From Deuterostichococcus epilithicus (taxonomy: Eukaryota > Chlorophyta > Trebouxiophyceae > Prasiolales > Stichococcaceae): a stretch of 64,000 nt of DNA. The position numbers and the translations under genes are program-made. Below the pieces are notes generated by a model. That model ran no database searches and was not told where the DNA came from. It worked only from the letters and a program-made list of their open reading frames with translations. Below, one piece after another: positions 31,601-42,540 of this stretch (position 1 is its first letter; each line of letters starts with the position of its first letter). The stretch spans positions 2,542,001 to 2,606,000 of the forward strand of contig JAVTLE010000016.1 of NCBI GenBank assembly GCA_033439295.1. The letters run 5' to 3'.

Positions 31601-34155
31601 TGCGTATGTGGTGAGGAACAGGTGGTGAAGCAATATCAAGTAAGAATACAACGACACCATGCGTGGACAGGGACAGCACAGTTCTTTCTTTCGTTTGCTA
31701 TGTTGTGAACTTACTTGTATGCAGCAGTGGGTTTTGCGGCAATGGCAGACTGCCAGAAGCCCTGGTCCGCCCACACCCAGCCGAAGCAAGAGGCCTGGTA
31801 GAAAAACACGGTTGCGGTGAGGCAATAGCTAAGAACGAGCGCCAGGACAGCACCATGCGCGGACAGGGACAGCGCATGTCTTTGTTTTCGTTTCTCACAA
31901 AGAAGATGAAGCCAAATTGGAGGCCCTTGGAGCTGTACATCGTCATGAGGGAGCCGTCCTTGTTGCCAGCAACGGGAACCGCCTACGAGTCAGATTCGAG
32001 TTCAGGGTCAGATGCAGGCCGTCAGCATGCCTTATTTGTCAGGCGTCATCAGGAGCGGTGCTGTTAGACTCTGCCTTACCGCGCCGCGTGCATTGAGGTT
32101 GGCCCACACTTGGTCCAGCGAGCCGAGCGGCTTGTCGGCAGCAGCGTACACCTGCCGCCAACACGAAAGGCGATCACAATCTGGCATGGCATGCAAGAAG
32201 TGCAAGGTCACACGGACTTTGTGCTGATCAGCTGTGCAGCGCAGAACGCACACATACCGTGTAGCTGAAGAGGAGGGCTGTTATGTAGATCAAAGACGAG
32301 TGCAGGTACGACGAGATGAATGCGGCCTGCGATGCATCAGACATGTTTGGCTTCAAATCGGTGAATCATGGAAGAACAAAAGGCATATCTTGAAAACGAA
32401 CGACAATCGGATGAGGGTTTGCAGCAGCAGTGCACCGCAAAAGTGCATCCCAGCTCGCCGTGCGGACTGACTGCCTTCAAGGTCTCAGACCATCAGCAGT
32501 GCATAATTGGCGTATTAGGGTTCGAAGACGGAGCCAAAACGCAGAAGCTACTTTGTTACGAGGTTTACCTTCAGGCCGCCGAAGCTGCAGTAGATGACGA
32601 CACCCAGCGGGATCAGCATGCAAGAGGCATGGATGTCAACACCTGCAACACATACTCATTGTCACATACTGTGCCACAGATTTCAGGAGTCAAGGGGAGC
32701 ATAGGATCCCAAGCTTCAGTAGTCAAGGGGGCGCAAGCATGCAGCTCAGGAGTGCTGCAAGTATGCAAGCATGGCGGAGACCACAAAATGCACATAAACT
32801 GTGAAGGCGCCGCACCAGTGAGGGTGTGGATGACGGAACTAGCTCCCACGATGAGGGTGCTTGTGATGAACAAGTTGTTTAGCAGGAACAGGTACAGGAA
32901 CACCTGGAACGGAACAAGGACAGGTCAGGCAGTGGTCAACTTCTCCTGAGCAGCACCTGCTGTATTAGAGATTTGCGCATGCAGGAGAAGAAAGGTGTGC
33001 AACGTCGAAATCTCCCAGGCAGTCCAAAAGCCAGGTGATGACTGTCTGCTGTGACGATCAGCAGTATCTGCATCATAGGTGATCTCTATCGCGACATCAC
33101 ACGCCGTACCCAATGGGCGAGCTTGCCCCAGCGGTGGCGGACGACCTCCAGGATGGTGTGCGCGTTGGGGGCGCGCCGCTTGATCTGGATGGCCATCACG
33201 CCAAATAGCATGATCTGCAGCACCGCCCCGGCAGAGTACCTGCAAAGCAGACATGGCAGTTGATGGAGTGTCAAGACACAGACACGTGCCATGCTGGAAC
33301 CTGCTGGCGCAGCATCACAATGTCAGAAGCGCAGCACAGTCGTTTGGAAAACAGACTCACCAGAACGGTCCGCTGATACCCCAGTTGAAGGCGACGGTGG
33401 AGGACTGAAGCAGTGTGATGGACCAGGTCCTGCAGAAGGTGTTCCAATACATGTTAAACTGCTTTTGCAACATCTCATACCAGCTGAGCGTGCGATCGAG
33501 CGGTCAGGGCGCGCTCATCAGGTCTAAAAGTCGATACCAGTGGCTGACAACGTCCACGGCAATGAGACCGGTCTTCACGCTTCTGCCGGCGGTGTTGAAG
33601 TGCTCGCTGTTGTTTTTCGCGCCCCCGAAGTACACATCAAGCCACACCTGCGTGCACGGAACCCGCGGGACGTCGTCAAGTGCTCCTTGCAGCTGCGATC
33701 AAGCATTGGCCAAGCGAGAAGCAAAGCAGCGCAGGCGAGCGTGCGGCATAAAGAGCATGCATAGCGAAAGTTATGCAGTATGGGGGAACTTGCCAGTATG
33801 ACGGTGATAATTGCAAAAAACGCGCCGAAGCCCACCAGGATGCCGTAGCCGACGCCCTGCACATGGCATTACGTAATTATTCTCATTTTTCTCTGCTGCT
33901 GAAAATTAGGGCTCTAGTGGAAGTGCCATAGTCGAATTTCAGCCTGAAAGTTGTAAATTATGCAGGCGCTGCAAGCATGCCTGCATGGTGGTGGTACCAC
34001 CATGGTGCTGATGATGGTCTGGGGAAAAGTGCATCTGTGCGGCCACTGGACACCATGCTGCGCACCTGGGACAGGATCGGTGCGGCGGAGTCGAAGAACG
34101 AGGTGAGCCCGTCGTACTTTGTGAGGTTAAATAGGTTGTTTGCCCCGACCGGCAT
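28691..34155 (-). CDS. DUR3: Urea-proton symporter DUR3 (sodium:solute symporter family)
   Basis: High-affinity urea active transporter at the plasma membrane, about 14-15 helices. The likely start is the ATG at 34155 ([17 protein letters not shown]). Exons then read [20 protein letters not shown] (near 33860-33800), [20 protein letters not shown] then [17 protein letters not shown] (near 33660-33540), [20 protein letters not shown] with [19 protein letters not shown] (near 33240-33110), [20 protein letters not shown] (near 32890), [15 protein letters not shown] (near 32600), [20 protein letters not shown] (near 32320), [20 protein letters not shown] (near 31790), [20 protein letters not shown] (31560-31400), [20 protein letters not shown] (near 31200), [20 protein letters not shown] (near 30830), [20 protein letters not shown] (near 30580), [20 protein letters not shown] (near 30310), [20 protein letters not shown] then [20 protein letters not shown] (29410-29260). 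The tail is hydrophilic and Ser/Ala-rich, ending at 28691. Order and wording match plant DUR3. About 17-19 exons; one GC donor (ctg|gcaagt) at about 33800. Confidence 0.95.
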
Positions 34156-34861
34156 GGCGGCTGGTGTGTTGTCTCAAACCCAGCAGCAGCCTGCTGGCGA
34201 TGAGTACGCAACAGACGTAGGTGCGGCCCCTGCGGCAAACGGCTCCCGATCAGACGCAGCAAGAGACAGATTCGCTGCGTAAATCAAGAGAAATCCCGAT
34301 CTCTCTGCGCATGGTAACGACCGTCTGCTGTGTGCCCCCGGCGGCCAGCAGCTGACGCACGGCCACGGGCGTTCCCAGAGCGTGTGTGTGCTATTCCGGC
34401 ACTACAGAAATGTTCATTGAAATTCATTGCGTCATTGAAACTGGACAAAAACCGCTGCACGCCGCCTCGAGCGAAAACTACCGCGCAGACAGCTTGATCA
34501 CCTAGGGCTGCGCACAGCAGGACGGACTGCAAACCGCGCACCTCGTCTCCGGACGCCGCGATCCAGTCCACTCTGGGCTTCAGATGAAAGGACACGCGAA
34601 ATTGCTGAGCCTGTTTTAAAATATAAAAAAGCTGTGCGGCGTTTTGTACGAAGTCACATGCACGTGTTGTGTGCACGTGTGGCCTGTTGTTGACCCCAGC
34701 TCAGGCTTTTGCAAACCTCCTTTCGCGCTGTGAAAGGTCGCAGATCAGTCGCAGATTGAATCCTTCCTAACTCTTCTCGTGTCGGACCCTTTTTGTGCGT
34801 GCCCTGGACTCTACACCTAATCCGCAGCGGCACGTGAGGTCGGCGGTCGAAAGCACGCGCC
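34156..34861. promoter_or_regulatory. Divergent promoter region, DUR3 and 2OG oxygenase
   Basis: About 700 nt between two start codons reading outward, so it must supply both promoters unless UTR exons lie elsewhere. A tttaaaatataaaaaa stretch at about 34615-34630 is a possible TATA-like element for either side. It has not been tied to a transcription start. Confidence 0.4.
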
Positions 34862-37800
34862 ATGGGCAAAGGCGCAGAGGGCGGGCAGGGCCAGGAGCGC
34901 CTCGCTGTCATATCGCTCAAGAACTGGGAGGAGCGCAAGCACGAGATTGCCAAACAATTGCATGAGTCAGCGACTCACCTGGGGTTCTTCTACATTGTGG
35001 GTGAGACATTTCTCCCAACACCTCTGGGTACACCTTCCTCCCTCAAGCTACCTTTCCATGCTACAAAATACTGTCAGCCTCCATCTCCGCTGACTGTATG
35101 GCCATGTGCGCATCGTGCACAGAGCAGTGGCTGTGCTACTTTGCGTTGCACCGTCATGCTTCGTGTTGCAGAGCAGCTTCCTACAAGAAGCTCACCGGCA
35201 CGATCACAGTCAGCAGCACTGCGCATCCTGCGCACCTCGAATGGGCCTTACCCTCACCCTCCGCCTGGTGGCCGGCGCACTGTGCTGCTGCTGCTGGTTT
35301 GCTGCGCGCAGGGATGCGAAGTGGACCACGTGGATTCATTGGTGAAGAGAACTGCTAACTGAACACACATCGCATCCTGCCGCGCAGACCACGGCATCCC
35401 GCAGGAGGACATCGACCGCGCCTTCGCCCTCGGCAAGAACTTCTTCGACCTCCCCGACAGCGACAAGTCCAAGTCGCAGTTTGACATCGACACGTACCTC
35501 GGCTGGCGGGGCATCAAGGAGCTCGAGAATGTGTCCGGTGAGGCATTTCATATTGTGCTTTGTGTGCTGTTCATTTGTAGACAATGGCACTTTGTGTGCA
35601 AATGTTGCATGCCTCGTCGCCGCTCAGCAGCGCTGAGCAATCTTCGTTTGCACGCAGGAACGTCTCTGTGGGAATGGCTGAGCCTCGGGTAAGCACCTCC
35701 CAGTTACTGTGCCGTCTTACCCAGCCGTGACTGCTTGCACCTGCGTGACAGTGCCCAGCTGCACCATCTACCTGTTTGGACGAATCGACGAGGCTGAGCA
35801 GCCACGCATGCGAATGATACTGTTGCATGTGTTGCACGGCAGGTACGACCACCCTGAGAACGAATCCGCACAGAAGCGCTTTCCAGACGAGGAAAAGGCA
35901 CCTGGCTTCAGGGAGTTTTCGCAGGTGCGCCCTGCGCGCCCGCGTCCAGAAGTCCTGCTCTCGTGTATGATCCCTCCTGTGCTTCGTGTTGAAGTCCAGG
36001 ATTAGCCAGTGTCGTGGTAGATGCTGTAGGCACCCTTTCAGTACACCTGCGCACTGCCTGGCACACGTTTCAGTGACCCTGTCATGTGATCGTACGTGCT
36101 CATTCCGCGCGTGTGTCATGGCTGCAGAAATTCATGCGCGAGTCCCACGGGGTCGCGCTGCGTATCCTGCGCGGCCTGGCGCTGGGCCTCAACCTGCCCG
36201 AGGACTTCTTCCTGGAGGTATGCTGACCACGTCTCTTCCAACCCTATACCCTTCCTCGTAGGAGCCGTCCGCACGCGCACGGTGACCATAACACTGTGCG
36301 AGAAGCGCAGCGTCCTGCCGCTGTGCTCCACCTTTCTTTGCCAATGTCGACAGTTTCGTGCTTGGTTTCAATTCCATTTGTGCCGCCGCCTCTGCAGGCC
36401 AACGACAACACTGCGGCTGACAATGGCTCCTTCCTGGTATGTCTGGTTTTTTTTTCATATTGGGAAGCAGTCGCAGCAGGACAAGGGTGCCGTTGGCTGG
36501 CGTGCATGATCACTCTGGTGCCAAAAATGTGGCCGTCCAATTTTTCATCGTTGAGCAACGCACACTTACAGCACCTTGACCTAAATGAGATGAAGTCTGT
36601 TGGCTGGTGCAGGCATTCAACCACTACCCACCAACGACCGAGGCCGCCGGGTACTACAAGCCAGGCAAGTACAATCAAGCGTCAGAAACTTGATGAGTCG
36701 AGTTGTATTCGAAAACGCATTATAAGGTTCAACAGAATCGCAACCTATCGGTGAACTGTATCATATCTTCCTTGCAGGCGACTCCATGCGCCTGCATGCC
36801 CATGCTGGTGCGCGTCAGCACTGCAAAGCCACAGCAGCTGCCATCCCTTGCGCCTTTCATGCCTGGTGTGACTGACATGATGAGCAGCCTGGCTGTGCAA
36901 CTCGCCCGATGTACGCCTCAGTGTTGCATCGCTGATACTGACTGGCAATTTGGGCCAATGTGCTGCAGACGTCACCATGGTCACGCTCGTGTTCCAGCGC
37001 CTGGGCGAGGTGGGGTTGGAGGTGTCGCCGGGGCGCGAGACAGTGGCGGACCCGCGGCTGCCGGACTCGGATCTCAGTGGCGCCTGGGCCGGCGTGCCCT
37101 CCAACCTCAACAACTGGGTGCGCGCGTTTGCTCTTTCCCCCGTTTGCACATTTACAGCAAGTCGCTGAATCACAGGACTGGAGCTCTCGTCGATGGCTGC
37201 CGCCATGTCTTGACGCCGCTGAGTTTGCCGTTGCTACAGCTTTCATTGACACTTTGTACCAGCTCCGTCTCCCTGCTCCGCCTGTACTTTTTGCATGCAC
37301 ACCACATGGCTGGTGTGCTGAAGTGACTTTTCAGAAGTGTCTGATCAGTGCACTTGCACTACTGTCCACAGGTGCCTGCATCGCCGCTGGAGGGCGCCAT
37401 CACCGTCAACATCGGTGACATCCTGATGCGCTGGAGCGACGATGTAAGTTCAGTGCTGTTGGTTGTTCCTGCTGTCACTCTGTGACAGCCGCCTGCTACT
37501 CCTGCTTTGCTGCTGTACTGTCTTCTCCTACTGCTACTTCCGCTGCTGCGGCTGATGGTACTGATGTACATTGTCTTTCTGAGTAGGTGCTAAAGTCCAC
37601 ATACCACCGCGTCCGCATCCCAGAGCCGGTGTGTTCACCTTCTGTGTGTACACTGAAGCTCTCAGATCAGAGTGCACCGAAACACAATACTGCAGACTGG
37701 TCACGATGGACCTGGATATGAGGTCTTCCTGTTCTTGATGATGAGCCTGCAGCCGGAGATCGCCGCTATCCCCGGTTTTGTGCACTCGATGCAATCTGCT

Positions 37801-38200
37801 GAGTCGCCAGCATGCACTGTCTCACAGGAGAAGGGTGAGCCGCGAGCGGAGCGCCGCACTGTGGCCTACTTCACGACGCCGCGCAAGTCTGCCATCATCC
37901 AGGGGCCTGCCAAGAAATACCCAGCCAAGACCTCCGGCGAGATCGTCAAGAAGGAGGGCAACTCGTAAGTCGCTCGTTCACTGAGGTCTCATTGCTTGGT
38001 CCTGCCACTGCATGACTCCGGCTGCTGCTATGCACCAGGCATTTCACCTGCCTTTCAGGGATTCGTGATTTGGTTGCTGCAGGTATGAGAAGAAGAAGGG
38101 CGACAAGCAATGGCAGACGATCGCCTACCAGAAGGACGGGACAGATTCCTCTGCTGGCAATGCTGCCGCCCCCGCTGCCCTCGTTGCCGCACAGGGCTGA
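34862..38200 (+). CDS. 2-oxoglutarate/Fe(II)-dependent oxygenase (isopenicillin N synthase-like)
   Basis: Soluble DIOX-superfamily enzyme. The ATG at 34862 opens MGKGAEGGQGQERLAVISLK, followed by HLGFFYIVG. Next exons: DHGIPQEDIDRAFALGKNFF (from about 35390), YLGWRGIKELENVSG, TSLWEWLSLG, RFPDEEKAPGFREFSQ, RESHGVALRILRGLALGLNL, AFNHYPPTTEAAGYYKPG and DSMRLHAHA joined to DVTMVTLVFQRLGEVGLEVS. Then come VNIGDILMRWSDD, VLKSTYHRVRIPEP, ERRTVAYFTTPRKSA, and a Lys-rich C-terminal segment ending VAAQG at 38200. The iron site is H-A-D across the junction of the LHAHA and DVTMV exons, plus His in STYHRVRIP. The usual RxS oxoglutarate clamp is replaced by a nearby Arg in ERRTVAYF. About 13 exons. Substrate cannot be told; the family covers hormone, alkaloid and antibiotic oxidations. 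The long Lys-rich tail is beyond the usual C-terminus. Confidence 0.9.
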
Positions 38201-38694
38201 TGAGCAGATGGTTCCTGCTGTACCTTGCAGCGCAACAATGACAGTTTCGACTCTTGGAGAGGAAGGGGCACCAATCTTAATTGTCGTTTGCATACAATCG
38301 GGTGCTGCAATCCTTGTGCAATTGCCGAATGACTGGTCGAGCTACCTGCCTTCTCAATGAAGCGCGAGTTTGAACGCATGTGCCTGTTGCTTACAGGACT
38401 ACTACGGTAGCTCAATCCTTGAAGTCTTCTGGATGCTCCTCAACTGCTCTGATGCCGCCCTGACTTTCCACACCATTATCACCATCGTCTGCAGCACCGA
38501 GCAAAGCCTCTGCACACTCTCACTGATCATGGAGACCGTCCTCACAGCTTACATCCACTTCCGTGGTACTTGAGGCAACTGAAGCCATGCGGGGTTTCGA
38601 GATGAACTGCTGAAACACGGAGGACTGCGTGCACTGTCTGCATCAGGCCCCACAATCGATTCCGGCTGCCGCGCTGCCGCCAAACTGCACCGTT
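38201..38694. other. Convergent 3' region between oxygenase and DUF4242 genes
   Basis: About 490 nt of facing 3' UTRs. No supported gene. Confidence 0.45.
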
Positions 38695-39139
38695 TCATGT
38701 TGACTCCGCGGTTGCTGGGCTGATGGTGGTCTTCACCTCGTGCACCACGTTCGCCGGGAACCCTGACAGCTCTGCGTGCTTCTGGATCTCCTCCTGCACG
38801 GAAGCAAATCACATCGTATGTGAGTGTGCATGCTAGCATTGCTGTGGGGCTATTGCGCTGGCGCTTGTGAGGCATGCCACCTTGCCGGGCGCACCGCCGC
38901 TGCCACATGAGGAGGGAGCAGCAGCCGGGTCTCTCAGCGAAAGTTCGGCGCACCAGGCCTGGCGATTTGTACACACAGTACGTCTTGTCCGCCACGACGT
39001 ACGAGTGCTCCCAAACTACTCCTGGCACTTTGCTGATGGCTTCGTTCGACGTCTTTGACGCGCCGGCGAGCTGATCGGGCGTGAAGGATCCGACGCCCGG
39101 AATGTCCCGCACGATCACGTACTGCTTATGCTCTGCCAT
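38695..39139 (-). CDS. DUF4242 (SCO4226-like) small protein
   Basis: A 94-residue protein from two exons, 38954-39139 and 38695-38793 (186 + 99 nt, phase 0 junction, GT-AG). It reads MAEHKQYVIVRDIPGVGSFT...LAGASKTSNEAISKV...WEHSYVVADKTYCVYKSPGL, then EEIQKHAELSGFPANVVHEV, ending PATAEST. This is the complete DUF4242 pattern (YVIxRDIPG, WxxSYV, KxYCVYxAP, A..SGFPA..V.EV). The family is mainly bacterial; Streptomyces SCO4226 is reported as a nickel-binding member with a ferredoxin-like fold. Function in algae is unknown. A second in-frame Met lies upstream at 39193, but the start at 39139 fits the family length. Confidence 0.9.
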
Positions 39140-39999
39140 GGCAAGCGCTTTGATGGATCGGCAGACAGCTGTCTGGAATTGGCTGAGGTGCAAGAGCTGC
39201 AGCTGGGCGGATGCGATGCGAGGTTGTCAAGGAAAGCGATTATGTTTCTTGAGATTTGTGAGCTTCTCTCAGTGTCCGACCGTGGGCCGCATGGGGCGAT
39301 CGCACCCACGTTTTAGTGTGCACGTGTTTATCGATACGTGTAATTACTCATTGGAGTGCCCAATTATCCAGACTCAGGTGCCCCTTGTTGGGCATCGAGC
39401 TCAAAATATGCTCTCTGTCATTGCGGTCATCTCGAGATACAGCAAGCCATTCATTCGAAATTACAGCAAGCCATAGACAACAGTGCACTGGTTTTGGTCT
39501 CTCCGACACGACACGTGACCCACCTTGAGCGTCCTGCTGTGTACCCGAATACAACGAGCAGCCAAGCGCAGGATGCACTTCTCATCCGCAGCGGTCTGCC
39601 AGGGCCTCAGGATACGTGTTGGACCCCGGGGTGCCTACAGACTAGGCCCTCGGGCCGACCTACACCGGTGTCCGTTCCGCTGGTCCTTGCCCTGTCCTTC
39701 CTCTTTCACTGTGTGTACGGCAGGCAGGCAGGCAGACATCACCCTAGCGTCACGTGTGTTGTCGTTGCTCAAGACGCGCCGCTAATACCACCGGACAGAG
39801 CTGCAACGGTGCCCTTGACTGACGACACAGACCACTGGTCCGAGACCTGGAGCATCACTCCCTGCGCCAGTTGCACCTGCGGCCAGTCTCGGGCACGAAT
39901 GATACGATATCCAGAGGTTGTCGGTGCTGAGCGCGCCTCGTAGCGCAGCGGCAGAGCCATGGCGGGTTTGGAACAGGAGTCGCTGGCCGCGGCGCCGGC
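39140..39999. other. Intergenic region, no supported gene
   Basis: About 860 nt between the DUF4242 gene and the next possible gene on the other strand. A short ggcaggcaggcaggcag run lies near 39720. ORFs are unconvincing. Confidence 0.4.
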
Positions 40000-42540
40000 A
40001 TGGCAGCAGAGCACAGCCAGTTCGGCAACACCACCGTGGTCAGCAAGGCCAGCAGGGCCGCCAGTGCCATCAAGGTGGGCTCCGTGCATGCGCCTGGTCC
40101 GGCCTTGCCAGTCAGCAGGCCCCATGTAGGCCCCGAGCAAATTGCGCGCCACCAACATCAGCAATGTTTTGTTGGCACGCGATTTGGGGCAATGCACGTG
40201 ACACGTCAATGCGTGCTTGATGCGTGATGCAGGTGCGGCACCTTTTATGCGTGCATGGCGGTGAACAGCACGCTGGCATGTGTGACGCTGCATCTGAGTG
40301 GCGCCGTGGACAGTATGGCGTGCTTCAGGCCCAACGTCAGCATCAAGCCGTCGCCCTTCGACGGTGAGAGCCCGCTGCTGTCGTGCCATATATCAGAGAC
40401 GGACTGTGTGTGTCATGCAGCTTTGTCAGCTGGGCTGGTGCTTATGTTCACGTATCATCGCACAAGCCCGGGTCATCCAAACCTGCGCGCACACATGCTG
40501 AATGCGATGCGCACATCATGCATGCAGTACGAGTCGGCAAGAACACCGGGCCGCACACCACCGACTGGGCCGTCGAGACTCCGTGAATGGTGAGCGGCTC
40601 GCCCGTCTTGGCGCTGAAGTTCAGGGGAGCTTTCGAGTCACTTAGCACTGCGCCATGCTGCGTGCTGCCTGTGGGGTATTGCCTGTCCCTTTCAAGCGAT
40701 CCTCGTCAGAATCGACGGCCATGTATCGGCAGACGTGGAAGCAGAGGTCACGATGCATCTGGGACACACCGGTCAGTCCTGCTTCCTGGGCGAGGAGGAT
40801 GAGGAAGGCAGCAGTGCGCCAATGCTCATACTCACAAGCGGGACATTGTGTGCACTTCCCTCGTCCTCAACTTGGTAGTCCTCTCGCTGTGCAATGCTGT
40901 TGCGGCCCTTACCCGATGCACGGCGAAGTTTTCGCATGCGAGAGCCCATTCAGGCCTCGCACGTGTGTGTGCGATGTCTGTTTGGACTGCTGCCGGGCGG
41001 CTGCAAGTGGCCAGCCCTGAACACCGATACAGTGCAGAACTGCCTGCTCCTCGCCGCGGGCGATGTTGCAATGAAGAAGTAGTTGAGCGGGGCAATCGGC
41101 GCGCATGCTGTGCCTGCTGCTGCTTGAAGAGCTCCGTCGACAGAGCCGGCCCTTGATACCTGTCCGCAGAGGACATCGAGGGACCTGACGGAGGAGCAAC
41201 TGCGGGCACGATGTTGCCGCCCAGCGGCTACTCGGGCGGCGGGGACCGCCCGCCCTACGCCACCGCCGAGCAGGTGCGCAGCTAGTGGCTGTCCTGCCTC
41301 GCCCCTGCATTCATGGCCGCCCTGTGCTGGTCATTGGCTGATGGTCCCCACAGTGCTCTCTCTGGCAGCTTTGCCCTCACCTCTAGGTGGTATCTCAGGG
41401 TTGGATGTGCTTTTATGCTTGCTCGCCTCCAGGCGGTGATTGAACGCCTCCGGCAGTGCCAATCCGGGAAGCGGTAGGATGTTCCCCGGCTGGAGTCGGC
41501 GGTGGCGAGCGGTAGACTGGCGCCGTCCGACATCGACCACCTGAAGCACACGGCAGACGATGCGGTGGTGGACCTGCGATGCCGCGTGGACGGCGACGCG
41601 CTCGCCACCGCCGTGCGACTGGAGGGCCTCCTCTTGCACGAGGCATGACGATCCCTCCTGGCTGGCTGGTCGGCTGGCTGCCAATCTGGCTGGCTGCGCT
41701 GCCCTGGAGCTGCTGGACTGCAGTTGTCGGTTAATGCTGTCGATCTGCGTGGCTGAACAGCAGACACATGTGGAGAGCAGCAGATAAGTGTGCATCTCGG
41801 CAGCTGCCTGCGCACCAGTCATCCTCCTGGGTGCAGGGTACGATCTGTGCTCTCTCCTGCTGCAGGACGGCTATGAGCGATCGCCACCAGGGACGCCCTC
41901 GGCGGTCGGCGACATACCTGGGGACGCAGGCCCGGCACTCGCGCTAGCCAGCTTCAGCTGCGCAGAGTCGGACGTACCTCACGCGACCACCGGCAGCCGC
42001 GCACAGCCTGGAGTTCTCCTGCACCGACGAGGAGCCTGTGGCAGCCTACCCCAGCGGCAGCGGCCTAATTGGTGGCGCCGACAGCAGCGCCGACGACGGC
42101 GCTGAGGCGGCCCCCTTCTACAGCGCCAGCCGCCTCAGCAATCAGTCATTCGCGGCGGTACCAGAGGAGGCTGCGCTGGAGGAGGCCAGCGCCAGCGGGG
42201 AACACGCGGCGCCATGGCGACTGTGCTGGGCGACTGCAGGCACAGCGGCGGCGAGGGGGCAGCGGCGGCCGCGGCGCAAGCAGAGGCCTCTGGCGTCGCG
42301 GTCGGCATTGTGACTCGGGAGCAGCAGGCAGCCGAGGCGGGCGGCTTGCCCGAAGACTTCCCAGCGGCGCCGCTGGCTGAAGCGCGACTGCCAGCAGAGG
42401 GCGCCGGCAGCAGCAGTGACCCGCAGATGGGCGCCGCCGGTCCACAGGCCGCTGCAGCAGATGCTGACGACAGCAGCCCTGCAGCGGTGGCGTCGCTGGA
42501 GGCTGCTTCGAGGGGTAGTGGACGGCGGCCAGAGCGATAA
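40000..42540 (+). CDS. Unidentified multi-exon gene with low-complexity C-terminal part
   Basis: Pieces with coding-like composition and good splice signals: MAAEHSQFGNTTVVSKASRA ending at a gtgggc donor (40000-40074); an exon from about 40233 (gatgcag acceptor) to 40361 (ttcgacg|gtgaga); an exon from about 40530 to 40586; EDIEGPDGGATAGTMLPPSG (about 41167-41274); AVIERLRQCQSGK (from about 41434); LESAVASGRLAPSDIDHLKH with VVDLRCRVDGDALATAVRLE (about 41490-41643); then acidic, Ser/Ala/Glu-rich stretches such as DGYERSPPGTPSAVGDIPGD (about 41866) and FSCTDEEPVAAYPSGSGLIG (about 42014). Frames of the middle exons are ambiguous and I recognise no domain. The late region looks disordered. It may be one gene or two. 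Confidence 0.3.

Noticed and set aside
33984-34004. Palindrome catggtggt-ggt-accaccatg near DUR3 exon 1
   Set aside because: Short arms at the end of the first DUR3 frame; it may simply reflect Trp/Tyr/His codons there, and nothing else supports a regulatory role.
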